DNA of 64,000 bases, from NCBI GenBank assembly GCA_023229545.1, contig JALNZB010000003.1, forward strand, positions 1 to 64,000, written 5' to 3'. This DNA comes from Sulfuritalea sp. (GTDB taxonomy: Bacteria; Pseudomonadota; Gammaproteobacteria; Burkholderiales; Rhodocyclaceae). The notes under the pieces were generated by a model. The model searched no databases. It saw nothing but the letters and a program-made list of their open reading frames with translations, and was not told where the DNA came from. Both the position numbers and the translations under genes were made by a program. The stretch's first letter is position 1. Every line of letters starts with the position of its first letter. Shown piece by piece: positions 59,236 to 64,000 of this stretch.

Positions 59236-59976
59236 TCAGTACATGTGCTGACCACCGTTGATCGAAATGTTGGCGCCGGTAACGAAAGCGGCCTCTTCGG
59301 AAGCCAGGTAGGCCACCAGACCGGCGACTTCTTCCGGCTTGCCCAGGCGCGCCTGCGGAATCTGCGGCAGGATCTTGCTCTCCAGCACTTCGCGTGGAAT
59401 CGCCATGACCATCTTGGTGCCGATGTAGCCCGGAGAAATGGTATTCACGGTGACGCCTTTTTTCGCCACTTCCAGCGCCAGCGCCTTGGTGAAACCGTGC
59501 ATGCCGGCCTTGGCCGCCGAGTAGTTGGTCTGGCCGAAAGCGCCCTTCTGCCCATTCACCGAGGAAATGTTGATGACGCGGCCCCAGCCCCGCTCCGTCA
59601 TGCCGTCCATCACTTGCTTGGTCATGTTGAACACGGAATCGAGGTTGGTGCGGATCACCGCGTCCCAGTCGGCCTTGCCCATTTTTTTGAAGGTCATGTC
59701 GCGGGTGATGCCGGCGTTATTCACCAGCACCTCCACCGGACCCATTTCCCTGGTCACCAGTTCGACGCAGGCCTTGCACGAATCGAAGTCGCCCACGTCG
59801 CAAGGGTAGGCCTTGAAGCCGTAACCCATGTCGTTCATGCTCCGCAGCCATTCCTGCGCCTTGATGTTGCTCGGGCTGTAGGTGGTGACCACCTTGTAGC
59901 CAAGCGCCGCCAGCTTGATGCACACCGCCTCGCCAAGACCGCCCATGCCGCCGGTTACCAGTGCCACTCTCAGCAT
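59236..59976 (-). CDS. phaB: Acetoacetyl-CoA reductase, first copy
   Basis: 246 residues with TGGMGGLG, NNAGITRDMTFKKM, ISSVNGQKG, YSAAKAG and GYIGTKMVMA. Same length and active site as its neighbour but clearly diverged, so the duplication is old. Follows phaC by 67 bp. Confidence 0.92.
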   Translation of the reverse strand: MLRVALVTGGMGGLGEAVCIKLAALGYKVVTTYSPSNIKAQEWLRSMNDMGYGFKAYPCDVGDFDSCKACVELVTREMGPVEVLVNNAGITRDMTFKKMGKADWDAVIRTNLDSVFNMTKQVMDGMTERGWGRVINISSVNGQKGAFGQTNYSAAKAGMHGFTKALALEVAKKGVTVNTISPGYIGTKMVMAIPREVLESKILPQIPQARLGKPEEVAGLVAYLASEEAAFVTGANISINGGQHMY

Positions 59977-60043
59977 TTTCTTCTCCTCTCATTTTTATTG
60001 GTGCGACCGAAGTTGCGGCGTCCCAACCGACGCCCGGCCTGCA

Positions 60044-61774
60044 CTATGCCTTTTCCTTGACGTAGCGTCCGGGAGCGGGCTCGCCGGGCGGATAGTCCTT
60101 GCTGCCCAGCCGTCCGCGCGCAGGAATTTCCTTGCCGCCATGGCTCTTCAGCCACTTCGCCCATACCGGCCACCAACTGCCTTTGACTTCCGTCGCGGCC
60201 TCGAACCATTCATCGGCATCGGCGGGCTTGCTGTCGTTCAGCCAGTAGTTGCGCTTGTTCTTCACCGCCGGATTGATGACGCCGGCAATGTGCCCGGAAG
60301 CGCCGAGGACAAAAGTGGTCTCGCCGCCGAGCAAGCTGCGCGTCTGATACGAGGTTTTCCACGGCACGATGTGGTCCTCGCGGCTGGCGTAGAGGAAGGC
60401 CGGCATATCCATCCGGCCAAGATCGGCCTTGACGCCGCAGACTTCCAGTTTGCCGGGAACCCGCAGACTGTTTTCGAGATACAGGTTGCGCAGATACCAT
60501 GCCAGAAACGGGCCGGGCAGATTGGTCGCGTCGGCATTCCAGTAGAGCAGATCGAAGGCCGGCGGCTTGTTGCCCTTCAGGTAGTTGCCGACGACATATT
60601 GCCAGATCAGGTCGTTGGCGCGCAGCGCCGAAAATACCGAGGCCAGTTCGCTGCCGCGCAGCAGGCCGCCCTTGCCGATGCCGGCCTCGCGTGCCTGCAC
60701 CGTTTTCTCGTCGATGAAATAACCGATCTCCCCGGTGTCCGAAAAATCCAGCAGGGTGGTCAGCAAGGTGAGCGATGCCACCGGGTTATCGCCGCGACCG
60801 CGCGCCACGGCAAGCGCGGCGCCGAGTATCGTGCCGCCGACGCAAAAACCCAGGGCGCTGATCTGCTTGACCTTGCAGATCGCCTGCACCGCCTTGATCG
60901 CGGTCAGCACTCCCTTCTCGACATAGTCATGCCAGGTCAGATGCCCGAGATCGGCCTGCACGTTGCGCCAGGAGACCAGAAACACCGTGTTGCCCTGCTC
61001 CACGGTATAGCGCACCAACGAATTTTCCGGTTGCAGATCGAGAATGTAGTACTTGTTGATGCACGGCGGCACCAACAGCAAGGGCCGCTGCGCCACCTTG
61101 TCGGTCAGCGGCGAATACTGGATGAGTTGCATCACTTCATTCTCGAACACCACGGCGCCGGGCGTGATCGCCAGATTGCGACCCACCTCGAAGGCGCTGT
61201 CGTCGGTCATCGAGATGCGGCCCTTTTCCAGATCGGCGAGCAGGTTTTGTATGCCCTGCTGGATGCTGGCCCCCTGGGTTTCAATCGCCTTCTGCACGAA
61301 CTCGGGATTGGTGGCGAGGAAGTTGGATGGCGCCATCGCATCGACCATCTGCCGCGTCACAAAGCGCATGCGGTTCTTCGCCTGGGCGTCCGCCGCCGGC
61401 GCCTCGTCGGCCACGCGTTTCATGTACTCGGCATTGATCAGATAGGCTTGGCGCAGATAGTCATAGACCGGACTCTCGCTCCACGCCGGATGAGCGAAAC
61501 GCTTGTCGCCCGCTGCCGCGCTCGCGACTTGCGGGCCGGGCTGATCGACCGGCTTGCCCAGCATGCCCTGCCAGAGTTGCGCGTGCCGCCCCATCCACTC
61601 TTGTTGCAAGGCCTTCAGCGCGTCCGAATCCGCGTTCTCCGTCGCTGGATTCACCCCGACAGGTATCGACGACCGCTGCTGCGCAGCAAGAAACTGGTTG
61701 AAACCCTGCGCCATGGCATTTCCCGCCTGCAACATGGCTTGTAGTGCGGCATTTTGATCGGGCGGGAAAGACAT
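60044..61774 (-). CDS. phaC: Class I poly(3-hydroxyalkanoate) synthase
   Basis: 576 residues from ATG 61774, chosen for AAGGAG at 6-base spacing; the longer frame has no support. The alpha/beta-hydrolase synthase domain shows the lipase-like box GFCVGGTI with the catalytic Cys, Asp in SREDHIVPW and His in ASGHIAGVINP. N-terminal domain of about 190 residues, as in class I enzymes. Polymerises (R)-3-hydroxyacyl-CoA at granules. First gene of phaC-phaB-phaB-phaR; divergent from valS across 157 bp. Confidence 0.93.
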   Translation of the reverse strand: MSFPPDQNAALQAMLQAGNAMAQGFNQFLAAQQRSSIPVGVNPATENADSDALKALQQEWMGRHAQLWQGMLGKPVDQPGPQVASAAAGDKRFAHPAWSESPVYDYLRQAYLINAEYMKRVADEAPAADAQAKNRMRFVTRQMVDAMAPSNFLATNPEFVQKAIETQGASIQQGIQNLLADLEKGRISMTDDSAFEVGRNLAITPGAVVFENEVMQLIQYSPLTDKVAQRPLLLVPPCINKYYILDLQPENSLVRYTVEQGNTVFLVSWRNVQADLGHLTWHDYVEKGVLTAIKAVQAICKVKQISALGFCVGGTILGAALAVARGRGDNPVASLTLLTTLLDFSDTGEIGYFIDEKTVQAREAGIGKGGLLRGSELASVFSALRANDLIWQYVVGNYLKGNKPPAFDLLYWNADATNLPGPFLAWYLRNLYLENSLRVPGKLEVCGVKADLGRMDMPAFLYASREDHIVPWKTSYQTRSLLGGETTFVLGASGHIAGVINPAVKNKRNYWLNDSKPADADEWFEAATEVKGSWWPVWAKWLKSHGGKEIPARGRLGSKDYPPGEPAPGRYVKEKA

Positions 61775-61931
61775 CCGGGGCTCCTTGCAACAATTTTCAT
61801 TTTGCACTGCACAATAAATGCTGTCAAGGCGCGGCATGGCGTGTCGCGCTCGATTGGCGGAGCACGGAACGGGCGATCGCACGAGCGCCGGCTTCCGCTA
61901 AAATCGACCGCTTTAGTTCTCCGCAATACCC

Positions 61932-64000
61932 ATGGAACTCGCCAAGAGCTTTGAACCCGCCGCAATCGAGCGGCGCTGGTACCCGATCTGGGAGTCGCGC
62001 GGCTATTTCGCCGCCGGGCTCGACACCGCCAAGACGGACAATTTCTGCATCCTGCTGCCGCCGCCGAACGTCACCGGCACGCTGCACATGGGGCATGGCT
62101 TCAACCAGGCGATCATGGATTCGCTGACGCGCTATCACCGCATGCGCGGCGACAACACGCTATGGCAGCCGGGCACCGACCATGCCGGCATCGCCACGCA
62201 GATCGTGGTGGAACGGCAACTCGATGCCCAGGGCATTTCCCGTCACGATCTGGGCCGCGAGAAGTTCCTGGAAAAGGTCTGGGAGTGGAAGAAATACTCG
62301 GGCGATACCATCACGCAGCAGATGCGCCGGCTCGGCACCAGCCCAGACTGGTCGCGCGAGCGCTTCACCATGGACGCCGGGCTGTCGAAGATCGTCACCG
62401 AGACCTTCGTCCGCCTGCACAAGGAAGGCCTGATCTACCGCGGCAAGCGGCTGGTGAATTGGGACCCGAAGTTGCTCACTGCCGTTTCCGACCTCGAAGT
62501 GGTAAGCGAGGAAGAAGACGGCTTCATGTGGGAGATTCGCTATCCGTTTGTCGATGGTGACGGCGCGGGCGAACTGGTCGTCGCCACCACGCGACCGGAG
62601 ACCATGCTCGGCGATGTCGCCGTGGCGGTGAACCCGGATGACGAACGCTACGCCCATCTGGTCGGCAAGCACGTGCATCTGCCGCTGTGCGAGCGCACCA
62701 TCCCGATCATCGCCGACAGCTACGTCGACCGCGAATTCGGCACCGGCTGCGTCAAGATCACGCCGGCGCACGACTTCAATGACTGGCAGATAGGCCACCG
62801 TCATGGTCTGGCGCCGATCTCGATCCTGACGCTGGATGCGCGCATCAACGAGCACGGCCCCGAAAGGTATCGCGGCATGGACCGTTACGATGCCCGCAAG
62901 GCCATCGTCGCCGATCTCGAAGCCGCCGGCCTGCTGGCCAGCGTCAAGCCGCACAAGCTGATGGTGCCGCGCGGCGACCGCACCGGCGTGGTGATCGAAC
63001 CGATGCTGACCGACCAGTGGTTCGTCGCCATGTCCAAACCCGCTACCGATGGCAAGAGCATCGCCGGCAAGGCGCTCGAATGCGTCGCTTCGGGCGAGAT
63101 CAAATTCGTCCCCGAAAACTGGGTCAATACCTATAACCAGTGGCTCAACAACATCCAGGACTGGTGCATCTCGCGCCAGTTGTGGTGGGGCCACCAGATC
63201 CCCGCCTGGTACGCTGACGACGACCGCTTCTACGTCGCCCACGACGAGGCCGAGGCCTATGCGCTGGCGAAGAACGATGGCTACACCGGCGGCCTGGAGC
63301 GCGACCCCGACGTGCTCGACACCTGGTACTCGTCGGCGCTGTGGCCCTTCTCGACGCTCGACTGGACGCCCGAGTGGCCGGCGAAGTCGAACCCGGCGCT
63401 TGACTTGTACCTGCCCTCGACGGTGCTCGTTACCGGCTTCGACATCATTTTCTTCTGGGTGGCGCGCATGGTGATGATGACCAAGCACATCACCGGCAAA
63501 ATCCCGTTCAGGGATGTCTATGTCCACGGCCTGATCCGCGACGCGGAAGGCCAGAAGATGAGCAAGTCCAAGGGCAACGTGCTCGATCCGATCGACCTGA
63601 TCGACGGCATCACGCTCGACGATCTGGTGCAGAAACGCACCACCGGATTGATGAACCCGAGGGATGCGACCAAGATCGAGAAGCGCACGCGCAAGGAGTT
63701 CCCCAATGGCATTCCGGGCTTCGGCACCGATGCGCTGCGCTTCACCTTCCTCTCGCTGGCCTCGCCGGGGCGCGACATCAAGTTCGACATGCAGCGCTGC
63801 GAGGGCTATCGCAACTTCTGCAACAAGCTGTGGAACGCCTCGCGCTTTGTGCTGATGAACTGCGAAGGCCAGGATTGTGGCAACACTCCCATCCCCCACC
63901 TAACCTCCCCCTTGAAGGGGGAGGAACTGGACTCCCTCTCCTCGAAGGGGAAGGAACTGGACTCCCCCCTCCCCTTCAAGGGGAGGGCTGGGGAGGGGAT
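61932..64000 (+). CDS. valS: Valyl-tRNA synthetase, 3' end outside the window
   Basis: 689 codons are present and the frame is open to the right edge. HIGH-type motif TLHMGHGFNQ, the GTDHAGIATQ segment, editing domain (TTRPETMLGD), and KMSKS in GQKMSKSKGNVLDP. Charges tRNA-Val. After residue about 650 (NCEGQDCG) the frame runs into a palindromic repeat that is read through without a stop (see the repeat entry). The first in-frame ATG at 61932 gives the standard N-terminus. Confidence 0.93.
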   Translation, partial: MELAKSFEPAAIERRWYPIWESRGYFAAGLDTAKTDNFCILLPPPNVTGTLHMGHGFNQAIMDSLTRYHRMRGDNTLWQPGTDHAGIATQIVVERQLDAQGISRHDLGREKFLEKVWEWKKYSGDTITQQMRRLGTSPDWSRERFTMDAGLSKIVTETFVRLHKEGLIYRGKRLVNWDPKLLTAVSDLEVVSEEEDGFMWEIRYPFVDGDGAGELVVATTRPETMLGDVAVAVNPDDERYAHLVGKHVHLPLCERTIPIIADSYVDREFGTGCVKITPAHDFNDWQIGHRHGLAPISILTLDARINEHGPERYRGMDRYDARKAIVADLEAAGLLASVKPHKLMVPRGDRTGVVIEPMLTDQWFVAMSKPATDGKSIAGKALECVASGEIKFVPENWVNTYNQWLNNIQDWCISRQLWWGHQIPAWYADDDRFYVAHDEAEAYALAKNDGYTGGLERDPDVLDTWYSSALWPFSTLDWTPEWPAKSNPALDLYLPSTVLVTGFDIIFFWVARMVMMTKHITGKIPFRDVYVHGLIRDAEGQKMSKSKGNVLDPIDLIDGITLDDLVQKRTTGLMNPRDATKIEKRTRKEFPNGIPGFGTDALRFTFLSLASPGRDIKFDMQRCEGYRNFCNKLWNASRFVLMNCEGQDCGNTPIPHLTSPLKGEELDSLSSKGKELDSPLPFKGRAGEG
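63882..64000. repeat. Palindromic repeat inserted in frame in valS
   Basis: From 63882 the sequence consists of C/G-run hairpins: CTCCCCCTTGAAGGGGGAGG, then AACTGGACTCC, CTCTCCTCGAAGGGGAAGG, AACTGGACTCC again, and CCTCCCCTTCAAGGGGAGG. The block is not valS sequence: relatives continue from QDCG directly to the LSLADRWI region. It stays open in the valS frame and encodes PHLTSPLKGEELDSLSS-like residues. It continues past the window edge. Confidence 0.75.

Noticed and set aside
62160..63899. 579-codon minus-strand frame
   Set aside because: Antisense to valS, which has HIGH and KMSKS motifs in the right frame. The valS frame itself is open to the window edge.

Overview
The window is about 62-65% GC, densely coded chromosome. 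Gene content (class I PHA cluster, lpxL-lpxL-dapF-DUF484-xerC order, cob genes, c-di-GMP proteins, many two-component sensors) suggests a Gram-negative betaproteobacterium, probably Rhodocyclales. That placement is inferred from gene order and families, not from a search.

Layout. 1-11.1 kb: the 3' end of a polytopic membrane protein, an MFS transporter, an exported TPR-CHAT protein, a YbhB-like protein, a YjjJ-type HipA kinase with a repeat-rich promoter, a cupin, and an OmpR/EnvZ-type pair divergent from two small secreted proteins and a MipA/OmpV protein. 11.1-23 kb: envelope and wall genes. A gnnA-gnnB-lpxA operon predicts a lipid A with 3-amino (amide-linked) glucosamine. It is followed by two LpxL-type acyltransferases separated by two c-di-GMP genes, then dapF, DUF484 and xerC. 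23-29.3 kb: an HD-GYP protein that has lost its HD metal ligands, a fusion of a DEDDy 3'-5' exonuclease with a FliA-like sigma factor (the most unusual gene here), a lipoprotein amidase, a cupin and a CHASE8-like/PAS histidine kinase.

29-45.4 kb: an osmotic/envelope stress region. It holds a yihY-perM-ndvB run (cyclic beta-1,2-glucan synthase), BON, CsbD, DUF883 and LapA-type small proteins, an orphan encapsulin-ferritin (EncFtn)-like protein and an ice-binding-like lipoprotein. 45.6-49.1 kb: five attC-like sites in a regular array behind minus-strand genes of lower GC (TumE/TumA, a BrnT/CopG-like pair, a GNAT, two unknowns). This is an integron cassette array with no integrase in the window.

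49.4-52.7 kb: cobU divergent from a cobalamin riboswitch and cobT-cobS-cobC. 52.7-55 kb: a PAS membrane sensor without an output domain, lying between two identical 40-bp terminator repeats, then tRNA-Glu and tRNA-Ala. 55-61.8 kb: a long minus-strand run phaC-phaB-phaB-phaR-rimO-FAD oxidase. 61.9 kb to the end: valS, with an in-frame palindromic repeat at the window edge.
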